A stretch of 64,000 nt of DNA from Nocardioides pocheonensis (GTDB taxonomy: Bacteria > Actinomycetota > Actinomycetes > Propionibacteriales > Nocardioidaceae). Position 1 is the stretch's first letter, and each line of letters starts with the position of its first letter. Positions 17,149-26,401 of the stretch are shown here, one piece after another. The translations under genes were made by a program, and so were the position numbers. A model generated the notes under the pieces. That model searched no databases. It was not told where the DNA came from and worked only from the letters and a program-made list of their open reading frames with translations. The stretch is from assembly GCF_003725535.1 (NCBI RefSeq), contig NZ_RJSF01000046.1, positions 76,156 through 140,155 on the forward strand, written 5' to 3'.

Positions 17149-17967
17149 ATGCCAACTGCTCAGACTCCTCGCGTACCTGCTGAGGTTATCGACGAGGCCG
17201 CCAACCGCCTCCTGGTTGCCGGGTACACGAACTCGCCCTGCGAGCCGGTTCGCGACCTGATCGGCGCCGAGGACGTCCAGGCGGCGTACGCCGTTCAAGA
17301 GGTGTTGACCGGGGCTCGAGTGGAGGAGGGGGCGGCCATCGTCGGGCGAAAGATCGGCCTCACCTCTGAGGCCGTCCAACAGCAGCTCGGGGTGAGCCAG
17401 CCCGACTTCGGGATTCTGTTCGACAACATGGCCTACATGTCCGGGGACACCATTCCCTTCGAAGCCGTGCTCCAACCCAGGGTCGAGGCCGAGATCGCCT
17501 TCGTCCTCAAGCATGACCTCGTCGATGGACCCCTGGACCTCGAACAGATCCGCACCGCGGTCGACTTCGCCGTTGCTGCTCTGGAAGTCTGCGGGAGTCG
17601 AGTACGAGACTGGGACATCTCTTTCGCCGACACGGTTGCTGACAACGCCTCGTCAGGCGCCTTTGTCCTCGGAACCGAGCGACGCACCCTAGGCACCTTC
17701 GAGCCCAGGGATGTCCAGATGACCATGCGGGTCACCAACCAGAACGACGCCAACGGGACGGGTGCCGCCTGTCTCGGTGATCCGCTCCTTGCCCTCCAGT
17801 GGCTCGCCGTACGAGCCCGCGAACTCGGCGCCCCACTCCTCGCCGGCCAAGTGATCCTCTCCGGAGCTCTGGGGCCCATGCGACCAGTGCAGCCGGGGGC
17901 TGTCGCTCACGCCGAGATCACCGGGCTCGGCTCTGTGTCGGTTCGCTTCTCCAGCAAGGACATCTGA
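17149..17967 (+). CDS. mhpD: 2-Hydroxypenta-2,4-dienoate hydratase
   Basis: 272 residues of the fumarylacetoacetate-hydrolase-like hydratase family: [43 protein letters not shown] (metal-binding Glu pair) and ASSGAFVLG are diagnostic of MhpD/BphH. It hydrates the dienoate released by MhpC to 4-hydroxy-2-oxovalerate. First gene of a tight three-gene unit; mhpF begins two bases after its stop. Confidence 0.92.
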   Translation: MPTAQTPRVPAEVIDEAANRLLVAGYTNSPCEPVRDLIGAEDVQAAYAVQEVLTGARVEEGAAIVGRKIGLTSEAVQQQLGVSQPDFGILFDNMAYMSGDTIPFEAVLQPRVEAEIAFVLKHDLVDGPLDLEQIRTAVDFAVAALEVCGSRVRDWDISFADTVADNASSGAFVLGTERRTLGTFEPRDVQMTMRVTNQNDANGTGAACLGDPLLALQWLAVRARELGAPLLAGQVILSGALGPMRPVQPGAVAHAEITGLGSVSVRFSSKDI

Positions 17968-17969
17968 AC

Positions 17970-18929
17970 ATGGCCGCCATCAAGAGCAAGATCAAGGTTG
18001 CGATCGTCGGCTCCGGCAACATCGGCACCGATCTCATGATCAAGGTGATGCGCACCTCCCGGCGCCTTGAGGTAGGCGCCATGGTCGGCATCGATCCCGC
18101 ATCTGACGGGCTCGCGCGCGCCGCACGCCTCGGCTTCGCCACTACTTCAGACGGAATCGACGGTTTGATCGCCCTGCCGAACTTCGACGAGATCGACATC
18201 GTCTTCGATGCGACATCGGCCAAAGCTCACGAGTACAACGCCGGCAGGCTCGAGCCCTACGGGAAACGACTGATCGACCTCACTCCCGCCGCCATCGGGC
18301 CGTATGTCATCCCTGCCGTGAACCTGGATCAGCACCTCGAGGCGCCGAACCTGAACATGGTGACGTGTGGAGGCCAGGCAACGATCCCCATCGTCGCTGC
18401 CGTTGCCCAGGTCGTTCCGGTTGCCTATGCCGAGATCGTCGCCTCGATTGCGTCGAGGTCTGCGGGACCGGGCACCCGCGCCAACATCGACGAGTTCACC
18501 GAAACCACCAGTTCGGCGATTGTCCGGGTGGGCGGGGCCCGACGTGGCAAGGCCATCATCATCCTCAACCCGGCAGAGCCACCACTGATCATGCGCGACA
18601 CCGTCTTCTGCCTGGTCTCGGCGCCCGGCGCCGACATTCAGGAGGACATCGTCGCGAGCGTCGAGAAGATGGTCGGCGACGTCGCCGAGTACGTCCCGGG
18701 CTATCGCCTCAAGCAGAAGGTTCAGATCACAGAGATCCCAGAGGATCAACCGCTGGAGACCCTGATCGGCTCAGAGGGCGAGCGCCCAACCCATCAGGTG
18801 TCGGTGTTCCTTGAGGTTGAAGGCGCTGCTCACTACCTGCCGGCCTACGCGGGCAACCTGGACATCATGACGTCAGCCGGAATCCAGGTCGCCGATCGGA
18901 TCGCAGCCCAGAAGGTGAGCGCCGCGTGA
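17970..18929 (+). CDS. mhpF: Acetaldehyde dehydrogenase (acylating)
   Basis: 319 residues. The N-terminal NAD motif is [17 protein letters not shown] and the catalytic cysteine lies in [12 protein letters not shown] near residue 132. [14 protein letters not shown] is family-specific. It converts acetaldehyde channelled from the aldolase to acetyl-CoA. The ATG at 17970 follows mhpD by two bases and the stop overlaps the mhpE start (GTGA), fitting the known MhpE-MhpF channelling complex. Confidence 0.93.
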   Translation: MAAIKSKIKVAIVGSGNIGTDLMIKVMRTSRRLEVGAMVGIDPASDGLARAARLGFATTSDGIDGLIALPNFDEIDIVFDATSAKAHEYNAGRLEPYGKRLIDLTPAAIGPYVIPAVNLDQHLEAPNLNMVTCGGQATIPIVAAVAQVVPVAYAEIVASIASRSAGPGTRANIDEFTETTSSAIVRVGGARRGKAIIILNPAEPPLIMRDTVFCLVSAPGADIQEDIVASVEKMVGDVAEYVPGYRLKQKVQITEIPEDQPLETLIGSEGERPTHQVSVFLEVEGAAHYLPAYAGNLDIMTSAGIQVADRIAAQKVSAA

Positions 18930-19939
18930 CCACCAAGATCTTTGTCCAGGACGTCACCCTGAGGGACGGCATGCATGCGGTCCGCCACCGCATCACCCCA
19001 GAAGATGTGCAGCGCATCACCCTTGCATTGGACAACGCAGGAGTTGACGCCATCGAGGTCGCGCACGGCGACGGCTTGGCCGGATCATCGGTCAACTACG
19101 GGCCGGGTTCCCACTCTGACTGGGAATGGATCGAGGCGGCCGCCTCGGTCCTCGAGCGGGCGCGACTTACCACCCTGCTTCTCCCGGGAGTCGGCACCAT
19201 CCACGAGTTGAAGACCGCATGGGACCTGGGCGTCCGCTCGGTGCGAATTGCCACCCACTGCACCGAGGCAGACATCTCTGCCCAGCACATCGCCGCAGCA
19301 CGAGAGATCGGCATGGACGTCTCCGGCTTCCTGATGCTCTCCCACATGGCCGCACCTGAGGACCTCGCGAAACAGGCGAAGCTCATGGAGTCCTACGGAG
19401 CCCAGTGTGTCTATGTCACGGATTCCGGCGGGCGCCTGACCATGAACGACGTCTCTGCTCGAGTGCGCGCCTACAGAGAACTCCTCAACCCAGCTACCGA
19501 GATCGGGATCCACGCCCACGAGAACCTCTCCATGTCAGTCGCAAACTCGGTGGTCGCGGTCGAAAATGGGGCTTACAGGGTCGACGCGTCTCTGGCCGGA
19601 CACGGTGCAGGCGCCGGCAACTGCCCGATCGAGGCGTTTGTAGCCGTGGCAGATCTTTCAGATTTCGAGCACAACTGCGAGCTGTTCAAGCTTCAGGACG
19701 CCGCAGACGACATCGTTCGCCCGCTGCAGGACCGACCCGTCAGGGTCGATCGCGAAACCCTCACCTTGGGCTACGCAGGCGTCTACTCATCTTTCCTGCG
19801 CCACGCAGAGAACGCTGCGGCCCGCTACAACATCGACGTACGCGACATCCTCGTCGAATGTGGCCGGCGAAAACTCGTCGGCGGTCAAGAAGACATGATC
19901 GTCGACGTCGCTCTGGATCTTCAGGCGGCCACCCACTGA
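18926..19939 (+). CDS. mhpE: 4-Hydroxy-2-oxovalerate aldolase
   Basis: 337 residues of the HMGL-like DmpG/MhpE family: [12 protein letters not shown] at the N-terminus (catalytic Arg-Asp), EVAHGDGL, and the metal-binding GIHAHEN. It splits 4-hydroxy-2-oxovalerate into pyruvate and acetaldehyde. GTG start overlapping the mhpF stop. It completes the lower meta-cleavage pathway. Confidence 0.93.
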   Translation: MTTKIFVQDVTLRDGMHAVRHRITPEDVQRITLALDNAGVDAIEVAHGDGLAGSSVNYGPGSHSDWEWIEAAASVLERARLTTLLLPGVGTIHELKTAWDLGVRSVRIATHCTEADISAQHIAAAREIGMDVSGFLMLSHMAAPEDLAKQAKLMESYGAQCVYVTDSGGRLTMNDVSARVRAYRELLNPATEIGIHAHENLSMSVANSVVAVENGAYRVDASLAGHGAGAGNCPIEAFVAVADLSDFEHNCELFKLQDAADDIVRPLQDRPVRVDRETLTLGYAGVYSSFLRHAENAAARYNIDVRDILVECGRRKLVGGQEDMIVDVALDLQAATH

Positions 19940-19952
19940 ACTCGAGCGACCG

Positions 19953-20228
19953 ATGACAGCGAGCCTCGCACACATGCCTCGATTGCGTGACGGTCGAGAC
20001 TGGACCGTGCTTGCTGCATGCCTCGACGAAGACCCGGACTTGTTCTTCCCTGCCGGCGAACGCGGAGCAGCACCCGCTCAGCTAGAACGAGCTCGGAAGA
20101 TCTGCCAGAGTTGTCCGGTGCGCGGGTGGTGTCTTCAACTCGCGCTGAGGATCGATGCGGATCATGGCATGTGGGGCGGAACGACGCCACACGAGCGACA
20201 GAGGTTCAAGAGTCGTTCAAGAAGGTAG
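19953..20228 (+). CDS. WhiB-family iron-sulfur transcription factor
   Basis: 91 residues with the four conserved cysteines at 23, 51, 54 and 60 (ICQSCPVRGWC) that hold a 4Fe-4S cluster, and a turn GMWGGTT matching the family G[I/V]WGG. It starts 13 bases after mhpE on the same strand, so it may be co-transcribed with the mhpDFE genes. WhiB proteins bind sigma-A and respond to redox state; a role in tuning an oxygenase pathway is inferred only from position. No start-proximal Shine-Dalgarno stands out. Confidence 0.85.
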   Translation: MTASLAHMPRLRDGRDWTVLAACLDEDPDLFFPAGERGAAPAQLERARKICQSCPVRGWCLQLALRIDADHGMWGGTTPHERQRFKSRSRR

Positions 20229-20450
20229 TGCGGTCCAGGCGAACCGTGCGTTTCGATCGACGGCGCGAGCCGGACACACGCCTTCCTTGAAGGCGAAGTT
20301 CGGCATAGGCCGCCGTCGAGTTCCGATTCGGGTACGCCACGTGCCTCCGGGTTCGTGAGACGTATGTGAGTGATGGCGCCCGGCGTGACGTCCAATCCAG
20401 CCGAGATCCGGACCCTTGGTCACGTGCATGAAGTGGTTGCGCTGCGAATG

Positions 20451-21086
20451 TCATGCACCAGCACCAGCGCACACACAGAAGCCAATGGCGACGAGCACGA
20501 GCCCGCTGATCCCGCTTAGACCCCTCTGGGCGCCGGGGCGCGTCATGAACGCGCGGCCGCGAGAGACGAGGAAGGCGAACAGCAGGTACCAGCAGGCCGT
20601 GACGGTCGCCCACAGGATGCCAAGCCCCAGAGTGGGCAGAAATCCGCCGCCTCCGGCGAACGCCGGCAGGAGCGAGACTGCGAACGCACCTGCCTTCGGG
20701 TTTCCGAGGTTGGTAGCCAAGCCCGCGAGGTAGGCAGATGGTCCGCTTGCTTCAATATCCGGGCCGCCGGAAGACACGGCGGACAGCTCGGCTGGGTGGC
20801 GCATTGCTGACAAGGCGGTGCGTAGCCCGATGACAATGAGAACGCCGCCGCCGGCTAGCAGCAGTCCGCGATAGACGGCAGGGTCGGCTAGCAGCGCGGC
20901 GGCGAGGCCGGCGCCTGCGGCCGCCGACCAGATGACGAGCCCGGTCACTGTGCCGAAGATGGTGGCCACCGCGACGCGCGGCCCGTTCGCGAGCGTCTGG
21001 CGCAGCATGAGCGCCTGCCCGATTCCAGGGAGCATGGCCAGCAGCCAAGTGATGGCAACGAAGTTGAGTAGCACGCCGGAAGTCAT
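20451..21086 (-). CDS. LysE-family amino acid/metabolite exporter
   Basis: 211 residues from the ATG at 21086, with five to six hydrophobic segments. LPGIGQALMLRQTLANGPRVAVATIFGTVTG near the start and GLATNLGNPKAGAF in the middle are LysE/RhtB signatures. It probably exports an amino acid or related product of the six-gene operon. The start overlaps the hydrolase stop (ATGA). The 222 bases beyond its end, up to the convergent WhiB gene, hold no gene I can support. Confidence 0.85.
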   Translation of the reverse strand: MTSGVLLNFVAITWLLAMLPGIGQALMLRQTLANGPRVAVATIFGTVTGLVIWSAAAGAGLAAALLADPAVYRGLLLAGGGVLIVIGLRTALSAMRHPAELSAVSSGGPDIEASGPSAYLAGLATNLGNPKAGAFAVSLLPAFAGGGGFLPTLGLGILWATVTACWYLLFAFLVSRGRAFMTRPGAQRGLSGISGLVLVAIGFCVCAGAGA

Positions 21087-21901
21087 CCCTTTGGGCTCGC
21101 CAGGTCGGTGAGGAAATCGCGTAGGGCGGTCCACATGGCGGGAGGGTTGGAGTACATGGGCCAGTGGCCGCTGTGATCGATCTCGACGACTCTGACACTT
21201 CGACGGCGCAGCTCGGGCAGGTAGCTCAGGTGCGCGTTCTGCTCGCCGTGGATGAACATCCGTGGCATCGGGAGGCCGGTGAACGTGTTGAGCAGGTCTC
21301 CGTGGTCGGAGAGCTCGACCATCGACTCGAACACCGCTCGCACGACGTCGGGGTCGACGGTGGTGAGCACGCGTGACCCGTAGAGAGCGCTGGCGTATTC
21401 GTCCGACTGCAGGGAGCGGTCCGCGAACTCGCTCAGGAACGTTTCCGGGTCGTCGTTGCCGTGGGTGACGATCTGACGGGACAGGAAGCAGTCCTCGGGG
21501 GCGAGGTTGCCTTCGATGTCGGTGTAGCTGAGCACGCGGTCCGGCACCCGATCGGCAAGGATCAGCGCGGTAAGGCCGCCCATAGAGTGACCCACGACGT
21601 GGAACCGGTCGATGTCGAGCTGGTCAAGGACGGCGAGCGCGACGTCGACGAGGAAAGGGATGGACACTTTCGTGAGGTCGCTGGCGGTGGACTCACCGAA
21701 ACCAGGGGCGTCGTAGGCGAGAAACGGCTGGCCCGCGAGCCCAGGGAACTGCGTGAAGTCGGCATACTCCTCTTTGGTAGACCCGAAGCCGTGGAGGAAC
21801 ATCACTGGCTCCGGCCCCGGGGCGTGCATGGCGGCGATGTCCAGTGCGACGTCTTCGACCGTCAGGTCGAGGCTGTGCGCGGACCAGGACGGCTGAGGCA
21901 T
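21083..21901 (-). CDS. Alpha/beta hydrolase in RraA operon
   Basis: 272 residues with the oxyanion segment MFLHGFGSTKEEY, nucleophile elbow HVVGHSMGGLTAL, and terminal histidine in IDHSGHWPMYSNP. Its ATG lies one base after the aminotransferase stop and its stop overlaps the LysE start. Substrate unknown; it could open a lactone or ester formed by the other enzymes of the unit. Confidence 0.8.
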   Translation of the reverse strand: MPQPSWSAHSLDLTVEDVALDIAAMHAPGPEPVMFLHGFGSTKEEYADFTQFPGLAGQPFLAYDAPGFGESTASDLTKVSIPFLVDVALAVLDQLDIDRFHVVGHSMGGLTALILADRVPDRVLSYTDIEGNLAPEDCFLSRQIVTHGNDDPETFLSEFADRSLQSDEYASALYGSRVLTTVDPDVVRAVFESMVELSDHGDLLNTFTGLPMPRMFIHGEQNAHLSYLPELRRRSVRVVEIDHSGHWPMYSNPPAMWTALRDFLTDLASPKG

Positions 21902-21902
21902 T

Positions 21903-23036
21903 TCAGGAGCCGGCTTTCGTGAGTGCGGAGACGAGCCTGTCGGCCGCCTCCGTGAGGCGCTCTTGGTCGAGCGCGAAGCTGATGCGCAGCGTTCCGTCGT
22001 CGCCGAAAACCTCGCCTGAGACGACCGCGACGTGTGCCTCGTCCAGCAGCCAGGCTGCCAGCTCAGCGGCGGTGGGATGTTCGGCGCTCAGCAGCTTGCT
22101 GACGTCGGGGAACGCAAACATCCCGCCCGCGGGCGTGGGGCACTCGACGCCCGGCACCTGAGCCAGCTTGCCGACGAGCAGGTCGCGTGAGGCGCGGTAG
22201 TCGGCGACGGTGTCGGCGTCGACAGGTGCGGTGAGGGCCGCCAGTGCGGCGTATTGGGTGATGGAAGGGACGTGGGTGATAGTGGCGGACACCTGAGCGC
22301 GGGCGGCGGCAACCACTTCAGTGGGGCCGAGTAGCCACCCGACTCGCCAGCCGGTCATCGCGTGGACCTTGGAGACGCCGTCGACTACCACCAGCCGCGA
22401 CGAGTCGGCCACGACGGCCGTGGCGGAGAACGGGTCGGCGTCGAAGACGAGGCCGCCGTAGACCTCGTCGCTGACCAGCCACACGTCTTTGTCGACGCAC
22501 CACGCGGCGATTTCAGCGAGCAAACCGGCGGGGTGCAGGACACCGGACGGGTTCGACGGATTCGCGACAACGACAGCGCGGGTGCGCGGAGTCCTGGCGG
22601 CCTCGAGCGCGTCGACGCTCGTGAGACCGTCCCGGTCCACAAGAACAGGTACGACGGAGGCGCCGACAGACTCCACCGCGCCGACGTGTCCCGGCCAGCT
22701 CGGCCGCAGCACGAGCACCTCCTCCCCCGGCCCGGCCAGCGCCCCCAATGCCAGGTGCAGTGCGTGCTTGGTGCCGATGGTGATCTGCACGTGGTCGGCG
22801 GTGACGTGGTCGGGGTGCTGGGCGGCCACTCGTTCGCGCAGGTCTGCGAGCCCGGCGGCGGGACCGTAGTGGTGGGTTCGCGGGTCCCGTGCCGCGGTGA
22901 CTGCGGCTTCGACGATGTGCGTGGCGGTAGGTGCCTCGGGTTCGCCGGCGGCGAGGGAGATGACGTCGAATCCTGATGCGCGCAGACCTGCGGCGCGGTC
23001 GGCGATCCGGAAGATGGGGTTGTCCGACTCAGCCAC
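21903..23036 (-). CDS. PLP-dependent aminotransferase, class I/II
   Basis: 377 residues of fold-type I: ISLAAGEPEAPT, the cofactor-contact segment VVANPSNPSG, DEVYGG, and the Schiff-base lysine in VVDGVSKVHAMTGWRVGW. It is close to aspartate/aromatic aminotransferases in layout; the amino acid cannot be named. It overlaps the preceding RraA-family gene by eight bases. Together with three RraA-type aldolases/decarboxylases it suggests interconversion of a 2-oxo-acid and an amino acid, which LysE might export. Confidence 0.87.
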   Translation of the reverse strand: MAESDNPIFRIADRAAGLRASGFDVISLAAGEPEAPTATHIVEAAVTAARDPRTHHYGPAAGLADLRERVAAQHPDHVTADHVQITIGTKHALHLALGALAGPGEEVLVLRPSWPGHVGAVESVGASVVPVLVDRDGLTSVDALEAARTPRTRAVVVANPSNPSGVLHPAGLLAEIAAWCVDKDVWLVSDEVYGGLVFDADPFSATAVVADSSRLVVVDGVSKVHAMTGWRVGWLLGPTEVVAAARAQVSATITHVPSITQYAALAALTAPVDADTVADYRASRDLLVGKLAQVPGVECPTPAGGMFAFPDVSKLLSAEHPTAAELAAWLLDEAHVAVVSGEVFGDDGTLRISFALDQERLTEAADRLVSALTKAGS

Positions 23037-23661
23037 GGCCGGCCTCTGCTAGCCCGTAGATGTCCAGCGAGCTCTCGCCTGCCTTCAAGCGGCGGATGAT
23101 GTCGGCCTCCTTGGCGACGCGCTCGTCGGCCGTATCAAGCACCCGATCGGCTACGTGCTGCGGGAGGACGACGACGCCGTCTGCGTCGGCGACGACGAGG
23201 TCGCCGGTGTGGACGGTGACTGCGCCGACCTGGACGGGAACGCCGAGCGCGCCGCGGAACAGCTTGCGGGTGCCGCGGACGCTCACGTGCCGGGAGAACA
23301 CCGGGAAGTCGAGCTCGGCCATCTCGACGGTGTCGCGGACGCCGCCGTCGATGACGAGACCCGCGATCTGGCGGAACTGGGAGGCGACCGCGAGAACCTC
23401 TCCCCAGTGGCCCCAGTCGGCACCATTGACGTCGGCGACAAGCACCGACCCTGCCGGCGCTTCGAGGATCGCGTGCTGGAGCGCGAGGTTGTCTCCACCT
23501 GCGCCTTGGACGGTGAACGCGGGCGCGGCCACGCGGGCACCCGGCCAGGTGGCGCGGATGCCGACGTCCATCGCGTAGCGGCCCGGACCCTCGGCAGCGA
23601 CCGCGGCCTCGTACAGCGTCGCGGCGGTGTGCCCCCGGGCGGGGCCGTCGGCGGCGCTCAT
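23029..23661 (-). CDS. RraA-family aldolase/decarboxylase-like protein, copy 1
   Basis: 210 residues. It keeps the RraA/HMG-aldolase signature IDGGVRD with the substrate-binding Arg and metal-binding Asp, and GHWGEVLAVAS in the preceding loop. Characterised relatives cleave 4-hydroxy-4-methyl-2-oxoglutarate or decarboxylate oxaloacetate; RraA itself inhibits RNase E. It is the third of three adjacent paralogues. ATGA overlap with copy 2. Confidence 0.85.
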   Translation of the reverse strand: MSAADGPARGHTAATLYEAAVAAEGPGRYAMDVGIRATWPGARVAAPAFTVQGAGGDNLALQHAILEAPAGSVLVADVNGADWGHWGEVLAVASQFRQIAGLVIDGGVRDTVEMAELDFPVFSRHVSVRGTRKLFRGALGVPVQVGAVTVHTGDLVVADADGVVVLPQHVADRVLDTADERVAKEADIIRRLKAGESSLDIYGLAEAGRG

Positions 23662-24338
23662 GCCGTCTCCCCGGTGTCCGATGCGGTCCTATCCGGGGTC
23701 TGGAGGGAGTGGTAGCCGTGGGCGCTGCGTGCTTCGCGCAAGGTCGCGCCGTCGCGGACGGTGGCGACGATGGCGGCCTCGACGCGCTCGACCTCGGTCG
23801 CAATGGATGCGACCTCATCGGCTCGCCCTGCCGGGACCACGACGACTCCGTCCTCGTCGGCGCACACAACGTCGCCGGGGCGGATAGTGACGCCGTCGAC
23901 GAGCAGCGGCTCCTGCACCGCCCGGACCCGCACTCGGTCCTTGCCGGTGCGCATGAACCGGCCGACGCTCCAGATCCGGTAGTCGGTGGTCGTCGTTACC
24001 GCGACGTCGCGACACACTCCGTTGATCACGGTGCCGGCGACGTGCTTGTGGGCCGCGACCTGCGTCATGATGCCGCCCCACACCGTGCAGTCGGTGCGGC
24101 CGGCGTTGTCAATGAACACGACCGAGCCAGCGGGGACGTCGTCGAGGAAGTCACCCACGGTGCCGCCTTGGTCGTCGACCGGCTCGTAGGCGACGGTGTA
24201 GGCGGGCCCACAGGCGCGCTGCCCCGGCCGGAGCGGGGAGAGGCCGTGCATTGACCCTCTCAGCCCGAGCTTGTCGAGGGCATCCGAGATGGAAGCGGTC
24301 GGAAGGTCGGCGAGCTCTCCGGCAACGCGGGCGCTCAT
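23658..24338 (-). CDS. RraA-family aldolase/decarboxylase-like protein, copy 2
   Basis: 226 residues with INGVCRD as the Arg-Asp site and DCTVWGGIMTQVA before it. More like copy 3 than copy 1 in the CxxWGG-type loop. The N-terminal ISDALDKLGLRG is family-typical. Coupled to both neighbours by ATGA overlaps. A heteromeric complex or division of labour among the three is possible. Confidence 0.85.
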   Translation of the reverse strand: MSARVAGELADLPTASISDALDKLGLRGSMHGLSPLRPGQRACGPAYTVAYEPVDDQGGTVGDFLDDVPAGSVVFIDNAGRTDCTVWGGIMTQVAAHKHVAGTVINGVCRDVAVTTTTDYRIWSVGRFMRTGKDRVRVRAVQEPLLVDGVTIRPGDVVCADEDGVVVVPAGRADEVASIATEVERVEAAIVATVRDGATLREARSAHGYHSLQTPDRTASDTGETA

Positions 24339-25093
24339 CGGCCCTCTTCCTGCCCCTGATGAAGCACCTGCTCGGCATCGGCTTCGTTGTCGGTGTGGCC
24401 GGCCAGGCGCACATCGTGCATGGCCTGGTCGATGCGGACGCCGGCACGGATGTCAGCGGAAATGGCGGCCTCACGCTCGACGATGGCCTCGGCAGCGGCG
24501 AGCACCTCCTCGGCACAGTCGGCCGGCACGAACACGACACCCGAGTCGTCGGCGATGACCAGGTCGCCCTCGCTCACGGTCACATCCTCGACCTGCACGG
24601 GCACTCCAGTCGCTCGCTGCCGCAGCCGGCCACGTGCCGTGCGGGGACTCACACCTCGGGCGAAGACAGGCAACCCGAGCTCCTGCGCCTCGGCGACATC
24701 GCGGCACGCACCGTCGGCAACCACACCGACGACACCTTGCTGGACGCAGCCCAGGGACAAGATGCCACCCCAGCAGGAGACGTCCAGGCGTCCGCCGTTC
24801 GCCATCACGAGCACATCGCCCGGGCGAGCATCCGCCACGACGGAAGTGCCCAGGTGCGGACCCGGGGAACCGCCGGAGTCGCCCTCGAGGGCAACGGTGC
24901 GCGCGCGTCCCACGAACCGCGGAGTGCCCCAAGCCGGTCGCAGCCCACCGAGTCCAGCCGGAAGGTGAAGGCCGTCGAGAGCGTCACTCACGACGGTCGA
25001 GTCAAGAGCGTCCAGACGCTCCACCAGCGGGTCAACGGTTGATTCGCCAGCGCGGTCACCGGTGAGGTCGAACGACGAGGTTTGACTGCTCAT
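24335..25093 (-). CDS. RraA-family aldolase/decarboxylase-like protein, copy 3
   Basis: 252 residues from the ATG at 25093, which has TGGAG just upstream. VVSDALDGLHLPAGLGGL at the N-terminus, SCWGGILSLG, and ADGACRD with the catalytic Arg-Asp. It is the first gene of the six-gene unit and diverges from the LysR gene. The C-terminal extension after residue 220 is acidic and glutamine-rich. Active-site residues are intact, so an enzyme is likelier than an RNase E inhibitor. Confidence 0.85.
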   Translation of the reverse strand: MSSQTSSFDLTGDRAGESTVDPLVERLDALDSTVVSDALDGLHLPAGLGGLRPAWGTPRFVGRARTVALEGDSGGSPGPHLGTSVVADARPGDVLVMANGGRLDVSCWGGILSLGCVQQGVVGVVADGACRDVAEAQELGLPVFARGVSPRTARGRLRQRATGVPVQVEDVTVSEGDLVIADDSGVVFVPADCAEEVLAAAEAIVEREAAISADIRAGVRIDQAMHDVRLAGHTDNEADAEQVLHQGQEEGR

Positions 25094-25140
25094 GACTCCA
25101 GTAGACGGCACCGGACCCGTAGGGTGAAGGTCCGAATCTC

Positions 25141-25166
25141 TATCTCAGTTTTCTGCGAGGCAGATA
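25141..25166. promoter_or_regulatory. LysR-type operator candidate
   Basis: An interrupted dyad TATCT-N16-AGATA lies immediately upstream of the LysR start in the 74-base gap between the divergent genes. A site overlapping the regulator's own start would fit autorepression with activation of the operon on the other strand. Confidence 0.4.
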
Positions 25167-25167
25167 A

Positions 25168-26040
25168 ATGTTGGAAGTCCGCGAAGCCCGCTACTTCGTC
25201 GCGGTCGCCGAGGAGCTGCACTTCGGGCGAGCCGCCGAGCGCCTGCACATGTCCCAGCCGCCCCTGTCGCAGACCATCAAGACGCTCGAGCAACGGCTCG
25301 GAACGAAGCTGCTCACCCGCACCACACGCGCGGTGGCCCTCACTTCGGCCGGCGAGGTACTGCTCCAGCAGTGCCGTCGGCTGGTGAACATGGCAGACGA
25401 AGCCGAGACGGCCACCCGAGACGCCGCGAGCGGTCAACTCGGGCGGCTGCGCATCGGCGCGGTCACATCCGCGTTCTTCGAGCCCCTCCCCGCCATGCTC
25501 GCCAAGTTCCGCAGCCAGCACCCCCGCGTCGACGTGGTTCTGCGCGAGCTCGACACCCAAGACGCCGTTCGCGCGCTGGCCGACCACGGCATCGACGTCG
25601 CCCTTGTCCGCCGGCTCGCCACACCACCCGGCATCGCCCGCCGAACCCTCCTCGAGGAGAAGTTCGTCCTGGCGGTCCCCGCCACCTGGGACCACGTCCC
25701 CGACGACGTCGTAGACCTGGCCGACACCGCCCGCGAACCGTGGATCTGGCTCCCGCGACACATCTCCTCCGACTACCACGACCAGGTGGTGGCCTGCTGC
25801 CGTCAAGCCGGGTTCTCGCCAGTGGTCACCAACACCGCCGACTCCATCGTCAGCCAGCTCGCCATGGTCGCCTGCGACATCGGCGTCGCCATCGTGCCCG
25901 ACAGCGCAGCCGAGCACGGCCTCAACCTCCACGGACGCGTCCGGTTCGTGCCCATCAAGAAGCCGACCACCATAGAACTCGCGGCCTTGTGGCTCGAGGA
26001 CACGGCCAACCCCGCTGTGGCGGCGTTCGTGCGCGACTGA
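25168..26040 (+). CDS. LysR-family transcriptional regulator
   Basis: 290 residues. The winged helix at 1-60 (ARYFVAVAEELHFGRAAERLHMSQPPLSQTIKTLEQRLG) is classical LysR; the rest is a two-lobed effector domain with GRLRIGAV and MVACDIGVAIVPDSAA. It diverges from the RraA operon, the usual arrangement for a LysR activator and its target. It resembles regulators of aromatic or dicarboxylate catabolism, but the inducer is unknown. Confidence 0.9.
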   Translation: MLEVREARYFVAVAEELHFGRAAERLHMSQPPLSQTIKTLEQRLGTKLLTRTTRAVALTSAGEVLLQQCRRLVNMADEAETATRDAASGQLGRLRIGAVTSAFFEPLPAMLAKFRSQHPRVDVVLRELDTQDAVRALADHGIDVALVRRLATPPGIARRTLLEEKFVLAVPATWDHVPDDVVDLADTAREPWIWLPRHISSDYHDQVVACCRQAGFSPVVTNTADSIVSQLAMVACDIGVAIVPDSAAEHGLNLHGRVRFVPIKKPTTIELAALWLEDTANPAVAAFVRD

Positions 26041-26401
26041 GCGCCGAAACTTCGCTGAGGCGCGATCAACCCTTCGAGCACGAGCCTCTCAGCAGCTAGG
26101 GCTGCATGCACCCGTCTGCCGCGAATCCGGGCTCCGATTCGGCTGGCCCAGCAACCGCCATCTGGCCTGTCAGAACGGTCCTGCGAGAGGTTCGTGAGAA
26201 GTCGCGCCGACCCTGGACTCGCTGGAATCGCCCAATGTCGTACTGACCTGCACCGTTGCTCCCCGGGTAGGCTACGAACCTACATCGCTAGTCTTGATTC
26301 AAAGTCAGCCCACCGTGTACGCGAGATCTGGTCCGATACGCGCCCCGGAAGCTTCGGCCGCGACCCGATCCCTACCAGGGCACCCATGTTGCGTTGCGTC
26401 T
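26041..26401. other. Gene-free stretch beside the recombinase, with a tRNA-arm-like hairpin
   Basis: 361 bases without a supportable gene. It contains a 5-bp stem with 7-base loop, GTAGG-CTACGAA-CCTAC at 26267-26283, followed by GATTCAAAGTCAG. Read on the minus strand these resemble a T-arm and part of an anticodon arm, but the anticodon stem does not pair fully and no acceptor stem is found, so I do not call a tRNA. It could be a decayed tRNA or an attachment site for the neighbouring recombinase. Confidence 0.35.

Noticed and set aside
26267..26310. A tRNA gene beside the recombinase
   Set aside because: The anticodon stem has only three pairs and no acceptor or D-arm can be folded.
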